From the NCBI GenBank assembly GCA_963513935.1, contig OY740773.1, positions 98,317,291 to 98,381,290 of the forward strand: DNA of 64,000 nt. Reading direction: 5' to 3'. The DNA comes from Aphrophora alni (Eukaryota; Arthropoda; Insecta; Hemiptera; Aphrophoridae). Shown here one piece after another: positions 1 to 12,800 of the stretch. The stretch's first letter is position 1, and each line of letters starts with the position of its first letter. The notes beneath the pieces are model-generated. The model made no database searches. It saw nothing but the letters and a program-made list of their open reading frames with translations, and was not told where the DNA came from. The position numbers and the translations under genes were made by a program.

Positions 1-41
1 CCTTTTCAGTATGCAAGTAATTTTTAACATTATTTAAATTC

Positions 42-233
42 TTATGCTAAGTTTTCATTTCTATTGTTTATTAAATTGGTTTCCACAATTGTGTCTTCCA
101 AAGTTTGTAATACTAACGATGTCAATGCTGTAAGTTGCCTAAAAACACCTACTTCATAGCGATTTCCTAATTCATTAAAAATTGTGGACATGGCAAAATT
201 CTCTATTATTCCATTTATTTCATTTGATGCCAT
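42..233 (-). CDS. Small unidentified ORF, 63 residues
   Basis: ATG at 233-231 in an ATAAAATGG context and stop at 44-42. The predicted protein (MASNEINGIIENFAMSTIFN...) has a helical, conserved-looking composition with no low complexity. The longer frame adds a Phe/Leu-rich run from AT-rich DNA and is unlikely to be the start. I do not recognise a family. It could be an exon of a reverse-strand gene continuing outside the window, or chance. Confidence 0.2.
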   Translation of the reverse strand: MASNEINGIIENFAMSTIFNELGNRYEVGVFRQLTALTSLVLQTLEDTIVETNLINNRNENLA

Positions 234-658
234 TTTATGATTTAAAAATTTTATAAACAGAAAAAAAAGAAGGAAAAAAAAAAGATAAAACATATTTGTA
301 GAAATGTTTTCAAGTTAGTTCATTAACTAAGGAGTGTGTTAATTGAAGTTTCTTATCTACTTGTTGTTGTAGTTAAGTCAACAATACAATATTAGATCCA
401 CGAGTTAAAAGTCCAACTTTAGTTTATATACATAATATTGGCCTTATTTTCCAAGTTTACTGTCAAGGTCACTAAATAGTTTATCAATTTGGTGGTTAAA
501 GGTTATTTAATTGTTAATTTTTTTACTGTTTTAACCGTCTGAGTGCCATGTATGTGTTGCATAAGTGAAATAAAAGTAGTGTATTACTGCTTTTAGTAAT
601 GCTTTACAGATTTACACTTAATTTTTGTTTTTAAATACATTTTTTAAATAAACACTAT
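234..658. other. AT-rich intergenic or intron DNA
   Basis: No coding, RNA or repeat feature seen before the Tigger remnant that begins at 661. Confidence 0.5.
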
Positions 659-660
659 TA

Positions 661-2150
661 CAGTAATGTCTTGATTAACCGAGTTAATGTGGACCGCAGC
701 AACCTCGGATAGCAAATTTTGAGATTAACACGGATATACAGTACTGCAATAAGGAGATCAGGAAAATAGAATGAGAAAATACGATAAAATTACGAAAACA
801 TAACTACCACTATATTAACATAATACAAAAAGACTACAATTTTTACAAAACAATACAGTAGATGTGTACATAATATGTACTGCAACACTAAAAAAATCAA
901 GATAAACATTTTTGAATTAGTACTTAACAGTCTTCTGCTTGATTGCACTGCCTCGGTTCTTGGCCGCCATACTCCGAAGTCGCTGCAACATAAGGATATC
1001 AGCTGGTGATGTCGTCTTGTTGTTCTACGCAGAGCAGTGCCTTCTCAATCCCAGTATGACTGTTCTGGATTCTAGTCCTACATGAGGTGATGTGTCATTT
1101 TCATTGTCACTTTGATTAATTTCTGACACTAAACTCGCAATTGCCTCATCAGAAAGTTCATACTGTTCCTCGTCATTCATCCAATCGTTTACTTCTTTAT
1201 CTGTGATTGTTTCAACAACTGAAGTTTATTTAAAAGATGGCTTAGTGGCAAATTGTCTTCGTCATCATAAGTGTCTGTGTTTTTAGAAGGTCCAGAGGCA
1301 TCATTTTTGGAGGTGATGTTTTCCAGCTTTTCTGTAACGTAGACTGCTTAACCTCATTCCATGATTCATCCCAACCAGTAAATGACATCCTTAAGGTTGA
1401 TATTCTTTAGGTTTTCAACAATGGTTACATCATTCTCTAGATCTTCAAGTAAGTGTTTCAACAGTATTAAACTCATTGAAAAACTATGCTTTAAAGATTG
1501 AAGTCCATCTAAGCGCTTTTTTTGGTTTGTGTACATTATTGGAAGATTGCCCATATTCACATTTTTGAAAGCTCTAGGTTTTTTGCTTTCCCTATCACTG
1601 AAAGTTTAAGTTTGTGATCTCCGTTCTGATTAGCACTCAATAAAACTGTATTTCTCTCCTTGCTTCTATTATAACCAGGAGCTGATTGTTATTGTCTAAC
1701 TGCAAGAGTCTTGCTCGCTAACATTTTAAAGTTCAGTCCTGTTTCATTGTAGTTATAAATTTGGTGTAGGTCAATTGGTTCTTCTGAATTATCCTATCAA
1801 GTTTTCTAATAAATGAATCAATTACACTTGGATCAGCTGCTACCATCTCTCCGGAAATGTTTGATTTCCAACAGTCTAGTCATACCTATACTTTGCAGTG
1901 AAGTCTTCTTCTCCATCTTGAAAACGAAAAAATCTAGAGCTCTTATAACATCGTTCCAGATAACAGACTGCCGTTACTTTTCATCTGCTGAAACCATAAA
2001 AACAATGCCTCCGACGTTTGTTCATAGTCACTATTTTTCAGAGTTTTTCTTTTTTTTATCACAAACTTCACGTCACCTGTTGATTGAGCGCACTGAGTCA
2101 CCCACACCCAAATCATTTATAACTTTTTTCAAGGTTTCGCCTTGAATCCT
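661..2150 (-). pseudogene. Degenerate Tigger/pogo transposase remnant with one terminal repeat
   Basis: The + strand end starts CAGTAATGTCTTGATTAACC directly after TA (659-660), a typical Tigger terminus. Reverse-strand reading gives scattered Tigger blocks with stops and frameshifts: LFLWFQQMKSNG near 2000, NISGEMVAADPSVIDSFI near 1830, KLKLSVIGKAKN near 1600, and the C-terminal ILMLQRLRSMAAKNRGS near 930-1000. The N-terminal end and the second terminal repeat are missing beyond about 2150. It is too decayed to be active and is a different, older family than the element at 17010-19218. Confidence 0.75.
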
Positions 2151-2413
2151 TATATCATGTGCAGCCGGGTTCTAGTTACAGTAGTTTTGTTACTGGCAAA
2201 AAACTATAGCAATTCGTGATCTTTAGTGAATCATTACTATATAGTAATATATATGTAATCAGTAGAGAAAATTTTGTGGTGTTGTATTGGTATTGCTGAT
2301 AGCCTATAACCCAAAAGTTTGTTTAACAGGTGTTGTAACCTCAATATTAGTTCTTGCATTTTTGTGGTAGTGTGTTTTGTGTTTTCTGGAGTGTTCTGTG
2401 TGGAGTGTGTTAT

Positions 2414-2790
2414 TATGTTCTCTAATAAAGAAAAAGCAAAATGTGTTTTGGTGCTGGCTGAATTCAAATCTGTAATTTCAGTGCAACGTGAATTTAAATG
2501 TGAATACAGGAAAGATCCACCACATGAAATGACATACAATGTTGGTTCAAACAATTCGAAGAAACTGGATCAGTTCAAAACCAGAAATCATCTGGCAGGC
2601 CAAGTGTATCAGACGAAAAAGTTGAATTTATTAGAACTTATTATTACAATCTGCAATCAGAAGTCCTAAGAAGTCAATACCTCGACGAAGCCTAGAGTTA
2701 GGTATACCAAAAACAACAATCCCCAAAGTTTTACACAAAACACTAAAATTATTTGCATATAATATCCAGCTACGTCACCCCTGAGAAGTG
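2414..2790 (+). pseudogene. DUF4817-type helix-turn-helix transposon fragment
   Basis: Reading from ATG 2414 gives MFSNKEKAKCVLVLAEFKSV, then REFKCEYRKDPPH, a frameshifted linker and, from about 2665, KKSIPRRSLELGIPKTT and KVLHKTLKLFAYNIQLRH. This is the DNA-binding N-terminal module (DUF4817) of an insect mariner-like transposon family. At least one frameshift and an in-frame stop are present, and the DDE part is absent. Confidence 0.75.
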
Positions 2791-2990
2791 GAAAAAGACA
2801 ACTTTCGGCATTTATAGAACTGAGAATGGTGAGAGAAAACCAACTGGTTCTATTATTCTAACGTTTGGTACTCCAAATCTTCCGGAGCGAATGTATGCTG
2901 GTTTCTACAGTCTAACTGTTAGACCTTACATTCCAAATCAAAGGCATTGTTTCCAATTCCAAGGATTTGGACATGTTAGCATTTACCCCT
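2790..2990 (+). pseudogene. LINE ORF1 (gag-like) fragment
   Basis: The reading WKKTTFGIYRTENGERKPTG, then ILTFGTPNLPERMYAGF, RPYIPNQRHCFQFQGFGH matches the segment just before and at the first zinc knuckle of jockey-type ORF1 proteins (normally RPYIPNP.RCFKCQ.FGH). The first Cys is kept and the second has become Phe. The fragment follows the DUF4817 piece directly, so one was inserted into or next to the other. Confidence 0.6.
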
Positions 2991-3018
2991 TTATCTGTTT
3001 AGAATATTTTATTTTATT

Positions 3019-3310
3019 TTATTTTTCTCTAGGCCACTCAATATCCAGGAAGGCACATAGTGCTATGTCTATACCTTCTATCGTCTTACTAAACAAGATG
3101 TTGTAGTGTGTTAGAGGTTGATTTTCCTGCTTGGTAGGCATACTGAACATTATGGAGTCAAGGCATACTTGATTACCTTGTGAAGGCTTTAAAACTCCAT
3201 TCTTCCATTCTTTATCTAAGATTTTTTCCATTGTTTTAAGAAAGAAGGATGTTAGGCTAATGGGTCAGTATGCCCTATGCTCTGCAGTATCTCTCCTGCC
3301 AGCCGTTTTG
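3019..3310 (-). pseudogene. LINE reverse transcriptase fragment
   Basis: Reverse-strand reading gives PISLTSFFLKTMEKILDKEW near 3255, then PLTHYNILFSKTIEGIDIALCAFLDIEW. These are the RPISLTS block and the FLDIEGAFD block of jockey-clade reverse transcriptase. The N-terminal side (3310-3255) is frameshifted, and the fragment ends before the YADD box. Confidence 0.7.
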
Positions 3311-3688
3311 ACGTAAAAACCACCTTCACTTCCCTCTTTTTTTTGGAAAATGCTTTTTGTTTCATCCTTTTGGGACAAATACTTTTTGAGTAATGTATTT
3401 AAATTTTTACAATCACTAAAATTAGCATGCACAACATAACAAAAATTACCGCCTCATAAAAATAAAGAAATTCACTTAAGATAAATTTTTTTTAAAATAG
3501 TTTTTAGCTCCTAAGACATAAGGATAAAAACTGAGAAAGTTTTAATGTTTTTATAAATTGGTCAAGTGACCATTTTTGGATCACATCAAATGGATTAACC
3601 CAATACCGTTTATAACAGCAACACTAAGTCTATGAAGTATACATGTTAATATACAAATCATTGAAATATAATATTTTATGTTTACTAG
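3311..3688. other. AT-rich intron sequence before Eci2 exon a
   Basis: No further exon or repeat recognised. The 3' splice acceptor at 3681-3688 is the only functional site seen. Confidence 0.5.
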
Positions 3689-3864
3689 GTATACGAAGGA
3701 ATAACAGATGCTTTAAATTCATCTGTACATGATGATGCAATTGTAATTACTATACTAACAGGCACAGGAGAGTATTTTAGTAGTGGCACTTCGTTAGATA
3801 TTGGAAAACACATTTCAGAAGGTGGCATCGAAAAATTTATCGAAGTATCAGCTAGGGTATTTGG
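3689..3864 (+). CDS. Eci2: Eci2 exon a (partial gene)
   Basis: Acceptor TTTACTAG ends at 3688 and donor GTAAGT starts at 3865. It encodes 58 codons plus two bases, beginning VYEGITDAL and running through [16 protein letters not shown], the substrate-binding loop of the crotonase fold. It starts in phase 0, so an upstream exon must supply the residues before VYEG. Confidence 0.9.
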
Positions 3865-6800
3865 GTAAGTGAGCCGTTTTGATTATTTCTCTTTTAACAT
3901 GGTATCACATATATAATATAGGTGCAGTTAAGCTAAAGATACAGAAGACGGTTTCTATTGAGTCAACAGTCGATTCGATATATATAAAACCCTTCTTACA
4001 CAATTGATAAAAACACAAAACACTCAAGCAAAGCCTGTGGTGCTTGGCCAGTTGTTTTGCGTCATTGCTTCGTCCCTTGCGGTAATCCAGTCAAACACTC
4101 ACAACACATAAACTATCATCTATATAGACATACACACAGTTCACCTATATACAGTTTCTTCCTTTCATCTTTATTTAGGGTTCTCATCACAGTGGGGGGG
4201 GGGGTGCAGACTATCTGCACCTATTGAGGAGGGGGGGTTTAGCGTACCTCGCGGAACCCGAGCTATACAGGGGTAGAACAATAATACATCTTCTTTTAAA
4301 ATACATACACTTACAACACTCCTATATTTTTTTACATTTTGTACAGCTGTTACACTACATGAACCACTGGGGTTACATAAACACTCTACATTCATATATA
4401 GGGATTAATTTTTTGACCTTGCAGAGCTGTAGCGTGTCTGGGAGTGTTTACCAGATCACAGTGTGACAACCTTTTAATCTGATCAGTTGATGTGAACTTG
4501 CTCTGTCAAAGATGTATGCACGGTTTCTGTTCAGTAGCCAGCCACTTCGGTCCATATGCTTGCCGATCAGATTAAACCATTATTAGCAGTACAAAGCTGT
4601 ACATCATTTAACATCACATCTTCTTCTAAAGACGACCTTGATAAATCAACCAAACCTATTGCATCCAAAACCAAATCCACGCCTTCTCCACTAATGCACA
4701 TCAAATTACCATCAATAACTGGACAGCTAGCTAAACAAAAATCACAATCAGTGTCCGTTCTTTCTAAATCATCTTCCTTTTTTAAAGTTCAGACCAAAAA
4801 TAATAGTGGCAAAGTTATTACTCCACTGGTTTTAACCGCCAAGCCTCTACAAAATAGAAATAAATCGGGGCGGGTTCTAGACCCCTTCTAAAATCACTTC
4901 AGGTGTCTACCAAGCCTTCAAGACATGACCTTCCAATTTTTGATGTTCCTATGGAGCTTGATCCTTCTGAAACTTCAAAAATTAAAACTAAAATTAAACC
5001 ACTTGATGGTTTCCAAGCCAGGCAGATGGAAAGAATAATACAGGTCCAAGCCCTTTTTAATTGTTAACGAATCCATTATTTATATTTTGTTAATAAAATA
5101 TGGCCGGAACTTAAACTTGAATAGTGTAATACAATGGAACATTAACGGCGTGAGAACTCACATTGAAGATCTTAAGATTCTCGTATGTGATACATCCCCT
5201 TTAGTCATTTGCCTGCATAAGACTCACCTCCATCAACCCCATTTGTTTATTGTGAGGGGGTTTTCATTTTTCGAAACGACTATGTCACTGCAGACAGAGT
5301 TAAGGGTGGAGTAGCAATACTTGCCCATAACTTCATCTGTGGTACATCTGTGAGTCTTAGGACTTCATTGCAGCGGTAGCAATAGCAATCACTACACAAT
5401 GCAAAATGTCAATTTGCTGTGTGTACCGCCTAATTACAGGTTTGAAGGAGTAAAGCTAGTTGATCTGATCAGACAGTTGCCTGCCCCATTTCTTTTGGTG
5501 GCCGATTATAATACTCACCATTATATTTGGGGATCAAACACCTATATCCCTAGAGGGAACCACATTGACAGGATTTGATCCAATTTGGATTTGATTCTGC
5601 TCATTAATGGGTCATCAACTCATCTGGCGGCTTCTACAGGTGGTTGGACAACTGTCAACTTGTCATTTTGTAGCCCTAGTCTTGCCACTAAATTTGAGTA
5701 GTCCGTTCTAACTGACTCTTATAGTAGTTTTCTGACTTTCCAGATGGATTTTGAGCAATGCAAAATGGGAAAGTTTTACTTATCAATTTGTATCATCCAT
5801 TTATAATAATAACGTTCCTATGAATGAAGCAGGACAGTCTTTTTTATGAAAGCACTCCTTACAGCAGCGGACAACAACGTTCCGGAAACATCGACGAGAC
5901 CACTATGTCCACCAGTTCCGTGATGGAACGACAAATGTAGTGACGCTCTCTGTTTACACCGTAAAGCGCTATCGAAGACCTACTTGAAAACCTTGAAAGT
6001 TATAAAGTTGTACAAGCCAAAGCACGTCGAGTGTTTAGCCAGAGTAGAAAGTAATCATAGCTCAGTACATTGGCACAATATTGAGAACCACACCCACATC
6101 AACGGTGTGGAAGAAATTACGTTCTGTTTATGGTCTTCCTCCCTCTGCTCCCTTATTGGGATTTAAGCAGCGGGATGGAGCTTTGACTACAATTAACTAT
6201 GAAATTGGTAATGTTTTGGGCTCATCAATAGCTAACTATTCTTCAACTACTGCTTACAGTGATGCCTTTTGTTTGTATAAAATGTCTTAAGAAGCAATAC
6301 CTTTCACAATAGGTCTGTCGTAAGAATCGCCATTAAATACCTCATTTTCCTTACAGGAATTAGAGTGTGCTATGTTGTTGGGGCAGGATTTTGTTCCAGG
6401 CTCTGACAACATAATTCATTTTAGGTTAAACACCTTTCAACTTCAGTGAAGAGAACTCTCCTTAAAATATACAGTTGTATATTCGAGGAGGTTTTTCTGA
6501 GAGTTGGTTGGAGGCTATAGTAATACCTCTTCTAATACTAGGTAAAGAAAAAACTGAACCCGTAAAGTACTGTCCCATTTTTCTTACTAGTGTGCTTTGT
6601 TGCAAGCTGGTGGAAAGAATAGTCAATCGGCGCCTTGTTTGGTACCTCATGAGACACCGGCTGCTTTGTAATGATCAATGTGGCTTTAAGCAGCTTCGTT
6701 CATCTACCGATCAGCTTGTTTCTTTAGAGTTTGCCATAGAAAATGCCTTTTTCTTCTGTGAGACTGGTTGCAGTGTTTTTGGACCTGAAAATGACCTATG

Positions 6801-9800
6801 ATATGGCTTGGCGAAGAGGTATTCTGAATACTTTAAAAATCATGGGTTATAAATAGTAATATTGTAAGCATGGAACAATATCCAACTAGTGATTAATAAA
6901 AATAATAAAACAATTAATATTAATAATAAATAATAATAATAATAAAATAATAATAGAGATAATAAGCATTGAAGAATAATGATAAATAATTGTAAAGTGT
7001 ATCTGAACAGTAACCTAATGATTACAAACAATGTAGAACATTACAAGTTTAAATATAATTTCAAACTGTGCGCGCCAGATAAATCAACTGACGTTGCGGA
7101 AGTCCGTTCCAGCAGGAAGTTGAACCCTGGAGAAACTTCCCATGGGCCTGAGCATTAGCTTTGCCAAGCGTATTCAAAAAACGTGGTTTAACCAGTCTTT
7201 GTCAGGAGTCAGCATTGAGCAGTCGCGTTATGGGACGACTGTGGAGACTCAAATTCAACACGCTAATGGCGGAATTCTAGTGTTTGGGATGCTGTACCAA
7301 ACCTAAATATCTGGAGTAGTAACTCGTGAGTAAAGTGGAACAAATAAAAAGTTGGTAATCATGATATAAACTGAATTAGACAGAATGGTGAAAAACTCTA
7401 TTTTTTCTGAACTAGATATGTGTTTGATTTTTATGTCTTTACAATTATGAATTTTAACTTTTAGCATTTCTCCTGTGGAGAAAGATGATTGAGTGTTTGT
7501 CTTTGAATATAATAAAAGGGAGATTTCTTGATCTTTTAAATATGTCTGGCTAATTTTATTGTGAAAACCATGTGCCATGTTGTAGGAGTAACCGTTAAGT
7601 ACGATAAAGAGTGTAACCTTTATCCTTTAGGCCTTAGGTAAAAAAATGAAATAGTTTTGTAAGAACGCAGACTTGCAAAATAAAGTAACTTGGTTTTTGA
7701 TTAAAGCTCTTAAAGCTCAAAGTGAATTGATAGTGATAATAGGAATTGAATAGATAAATTTAAATATTAACTTAACTCCTCTTACACATGGCGCCCGAAC
7801 TTTGGAAAATTAAAATTTTGTTGCCTAAAGGATTAACTTAACTCCCCTTACAATATTCTCGCTTTTGATATATTCCTGATGTAGTATATCGTCAGGAGTT
7901 TTACTATATACTTGATGAACAACCATCTAGTGAAATTATTTTCACAGATGGTTCTAAACTGGACAATAAAGTCGGTTGCACAACTTATTCATCCGGATGG
8001 ATGTATATGTATGTATTACCCTCAGCTTATTGTATATTTTCTGCCAAACTCTTTGCTATTTTGAAAGGCCTTAATACCGTTCCATTTGGTTTCCCTCACT
8101 ATCTTTTGTGTTCCGATTCCAAAAGTGCTTTACAGTCTATTCAGGATATGTATTCTAATAATCCCTTGGTTGAAGATATCTTGTGTTCCATACACAGACT
8201 TCGGTTACGGGATGTCGGAGTAATATTTTGCTGGGTACGTGGGCATTGCGGAATTTTGGAAATACCAAAGCTGACGAAGCGGCAAAGGAAGCTACAAGTC
8301 AGATACCAGTCGCACATCGTGTTATGATATCTGACTTTGTATCCAGAGTTAAAACATTCAAAATGGGAAGAAGGGTAGACAAATACAAGAGTCCAATAAG
8401 CTGAGGGAAGTAAAGATACTTTCCGTCCATTTAATTCATACATCTGTGCCAGTCGTCGAGAGGAAGTGGTGGTTACCCATGTTTGTAATGGTCATTCCAT
8501 GATCACTCATAGATTTCAGATGGAACGGGGGAATCCACCACAATGCCCATTTTGTCATGGTGTGTTATCAATTAGCACATCCTTATTGAGTGTGTTATGT
8601 TAAGAGGTGTGCGATGAACTTTTGCCCTACCAAATTCCATTCAGGCGATGTAGGGGGATAATCCTTGATCGGATATTGTCCTTTTTGCATCGTGTGAATT
8701 TTTTTAATAAAATTTAAACCAATTTTTTGATTTGATTATTGCAGAGCCTCTTTACAGCTATGTAATATTTTGTGTTGTATAATTAAATTATTTTTTGTTA
8801 AAATTCTATCTTTCATAACTCTTTGCAGGGCCCTTTTGCAGTCCTGTAATATTTGTTTTCATTGTTGTTAATTATAATTTATTTTAGACTGTAATTATTG
8901 TTAACTTTTTGCATGGCCATTTTACAGCCTTGTAATATATTATGTTGTTGATTATTTTGTTTGTTATCTAGTTTTTATATTGCTACTGTTTTTAATGTTT
9001 TATTTCTAAGATTTTAAGGTAAAGCATCTTCTTGGTAAATTTTTAGAAGGCTATAATAACCGAAATAGTTTTTCGCCCTAAATCTCAAAAAAAAGAAAGG
9101 GGTTTCCTCAAAACTGAATGAGATAGGCTTTACAATATTATACAATCTTATATTTAAGTTAAGTGATCAATACAGTCCACCTAACTAATAAACTCCACCA
9201 AATTTCCAAACACATTGAAGCAATTTTTATATTATAAATAATTTTTGTTTTAGAAATTTTATAAATGCATTTATTGACTACCCGAAGTTGGTAATAGCAG
9301 TTGTGAATGGACCTGCGGTAGGAATTGGTGTCACCATATTGGGACTGTGTGATGTAGTTTTTGCTTCTGATAAGGTAATTACCTAACCTAACCCAATTAT
9401 TTATTTTTGTGACAATACCTGAACTTCGTTGTTGACCTTAATCACCTACCTCGTCCTACCCCACTTTGCATCTCATTCCTCGCTGATTTACTTGTTAAGT
9501 GTTATTTGTATTTTCAATTTAGTGTCACTTGAATATAACCAATAGGGGAGACTGGGGCTAGATGACGACATTAAGAGTTTTTTATTTTTGAAATTTGTTT
9601 TAAGTTAGTTTTAGTTTGTATAACCATATAAATAGTAAGGTTAGTTCTTAATCTTTCTAAAAACCTTAAAAAAATTATATGGGGCAAGATGACATTTGCT
9701 ATGGGGCAAGTTGACGATCCTATAAAAGGAATAGGAAATTAAACAGAATACCAACTTCAGAATGATTTAGTGTATTTAACAAATATATGATGACAAAATC

Positions 9801-12800
9801 TGATCATAAGAATAGTTTTAAATTGCTTTTAAAAATAAATCATTCAATTTTTTCTTTTCTCTTTCTACTTTCTTTTATTGTTTTTCTTTGATTTTTTTTT
9901 CCTTTTCTAGTCGATGTCTTAACAGCTCCATTTTCACAGCAGTGCTTGTGATGAAAGCAGCACACATTTTTTTAGTCCAACGTGGCTTTCTAACATCATT
10001 ATTTTCCATACTACGCTTTGGTAATGATTTCATTTCAAAAATACTTTTTGTTCCAATCTTTGAAACAATGGGGTTTGTAAGAGATTCTCATATTTCTATT
10101 AAGAAAACCCTCACATTGAGGTGCCAAAATTATAAAATAATTTTTTTTAGATTTAATGAGAAAAGTTTCAAAAATATTAATCTCCTTCATCCCTTTTTTT
10201 GTGTGTGTCCTCTAAAATAGACATTTCACTTTGTTTCTTAGAAATTAGTCTAAAAACAGCATCATCGTGAATCTTGGAGGATTTATCTTTAAGGTTGTTT
10301 TCTGTCAGACAAGGATATATAGTCGCTTTCTGGACAAATCTGAATTGTAGGTTTCGATTCCACATTTTTGGAACCCATTAATGGCATTTCCAACTGAAGC
10401 AGCCTTAAAATAAGCGGTGCTGAGTATTTCACCAATGTTGTAATCTGTTATAGGCTCCCCAGGATATGACACAGAAAAATTGCCACATTCTTCATTATAG
10501 AAGGCTTTAAGAGGTCCAAAGAAAGAGACATTTATAGGCTAAAACCTGTGTGTTGTGTGGAGTGGAAACCCAACCATAACGCTTTATTCATATTATCTGA
10601 GTCCCAATCTCCTCATGTAGACTTTTTTTTTTTATATATATAGTTTCGTACCATCTACAAAGAAAAAAAAATATATAAATCGTTCTGAGGTTTTGTAAAT
10701 TTACAAGTGTTAGGCTATATCAAGCTTTGAAGGATATTTATTTTGATAGTAGTACTATACACGATTTGTGAAGCAGACCATTACCGTTTACAAAAATAAT
10801 ATTTATTATATCCTATGGAAAAACAATAAATAAAAAAGTAATTAAATAAGCCCGGGGCAAGATGACGAGGTCGCCATCTTGCCCCGAGTTTCACTATACA
10901 AATGGTTTAGGTTTGCAATATAAAAAAGCTAAGCACATAAAAATGTAATACCATGTAAATGTAGGATATGAAACTACCTTCAAATTTCTATATAAACAAT
11001 ATTTGATGTAACTGACTTATGTTTGACTAAAAGCTTGTTTTCTGAGCAGGCATCAACAAATACTTGTTTCCTTCTTGGACTGTTTAATATAATATGAAAG
11101 CCGATGGCAGCAAGTATTTTATATCTCTGCCATGTAATGAGACATTATGGTACGTATGGTGCTGCTAGTTATGAAAAATTATTTAAAACACGACATTAGT
11201 AATCTTGCCTCACTCGTCATGTTACCCCGGTCTCCCCTACTGATCGAAACTGGCAGTGATAGTAAAATCATTTGTGGATTATAAATAATATTTGATTGCT
11301 TTGTTTCTCACTTAACGGAGTTGAAGCTATAATTATTATGGCTATGTTTGGTTAATTTTTAGCCTGCAGGGGAGGTGTATACTAATGCAGACAATATAAG
11401 GGAGTTGGCATCTTTTGTGGTCCCGAGTCAAACACTCACTTAATACTCAACAACACATAAACTATCATCCATATAGTCATATACACACAGTTCATCTACA
11501 TTATACAGTTCCTTAATTTCACCTTAACTTAAGGTTCTCATCGCAGGGGGGGGGGGGTGTAGACTATCTACATCTATTGAGAAGGGTTTAATTGAGACGG
11601 GCCCTTGTGGAACCCGATCTATACTGGGGTGGAACAATTAACACACATATATTTTTACATTTGTTAGAAGCTGATACTCTTCACATTTAACAAAGGATAC
11701 ATACACTGTACATTCATATATAGGGAGATTTTACCATGCAGATCCGTAGCGTGTGTGGCAGTACTTACCAGACCAAAGTGTGACAATCTTTGAATCTGTT
11801 AAGCTGATGTGAGCCTACTCTGGCTAAGATGTATGTACAGTTTCTGTTCAGGAACCACCCCCTTTGGTCCTTTGTCAGAAAGTGTTTGGATGTGGGAGGT
11901 GTCGGATCCTCCATCTCCAGTTGTGGGTCTGGACTGATCCCCAACCACTCTATTTAAAAAGGATACTCTGGGTTCCAGAGATCTGTGGTTTGGAAATGAT
12001 CAAAAGGAGCCAAGGGTGTACCCGTTCCCAGAGTCTCACCTGTAATCGCCTAACACAATGCGCTGGTAAAAGTAAACATCCAGAGACCTATTCCCACAGT
12101 CCTTATTGTTTGAAACCATGTCGAAGTGTCAGATCTATCTAAGATCTCGGCCTTTGATATTAACAAAGCTATAACTAGTAATAGATGAAATTTTCGTTCC
12201 ATCAGAAAATGTTGCAATTGGACTTTATTGGTAACAGATCATTGAACACATAAGACCAATAGAATGGGCATATTTATTTAGCAAGCATTGCAGGATGATG
12301 AAAAACTTCTGAAATACATAACATTTATTAACCAAGAATTTATATATATTAAACATACATATTTTTGTTAAGCGTTTGCTTAACTCCTCCTGAAATACAT
12401 ACATTTTTTTTTTATTAAACAAATTATAGAACAAGATTCCTGTAAATTACAAACATATTTTATAATAAAATTATACATAAAGTTCAAATTTCAAGTAAGA
12501 GTTCATAAAGTTCTTTTTCTTATTTAATTCACTAATAGAAAATGTCTCACACTATTTATGACATTGCTACTGAAACTTCATTTTTACTAAAATTCTTGGG
12601 AACAATAGTTTCCATATTTAAGTTATTTTAATTATTATCTTTACAAAAGTGATTTTTCTTTATTTTATTAATGTAATAAATATAAAAACTTAAGGTTTTA
12701 TATCATTTATTACTTAAGTTATTTTTACTAATTTTAAACTTTGCACAGCTGTTTATGGGCGCCAGATGTCTGAACATCAATTTTGAAAAAGTGAAGTTAA

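Larger units (their letters stand above)
4030..9105 (+). mobile_element. LA non-LTR retrotransposon (jockey-like), decayed, in Eci2 intron 1
   Basis: A LINE in the gene's own orientation: 5' repeat block, ORF1 C-terminal part, endonuclease, reverse transcriptase start, RNase H, Cys-containing C-terminal domain, AT-rich 3' UTR and a 3' hairpin followed by an A-run. ORF2 has many frameshifts, the middle of the reverse transcriptase is deleted, and a 990-bp LTR-like element sits at 6863-7852. It cannot make a working protein. Other LA fragments lie at 22503-22770, 22925-23755, 35290-35520, 42725-43040, 49448-49522, 58177-58545 and 59225-60083. Confidence 0.8.

Noticed and set aside
1..3688. Upstream Eci2 exons
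   Set aside because: I looked for an N-terminal crotonase or acyl-CoA-binding exon with matching phase and found none, so no exon is reported.
4224..4466. 80-residue frame in the LINE 5' repeat
   Set aside because: The equivalent frame is not kept in the other two copies; shadow of repeat sequence.
7789..7800. Reading the primer binding site as part of an endogenous virus
   Set aside because: No gag, pol or env sequence lies nearby; only LTR-like ends are present.
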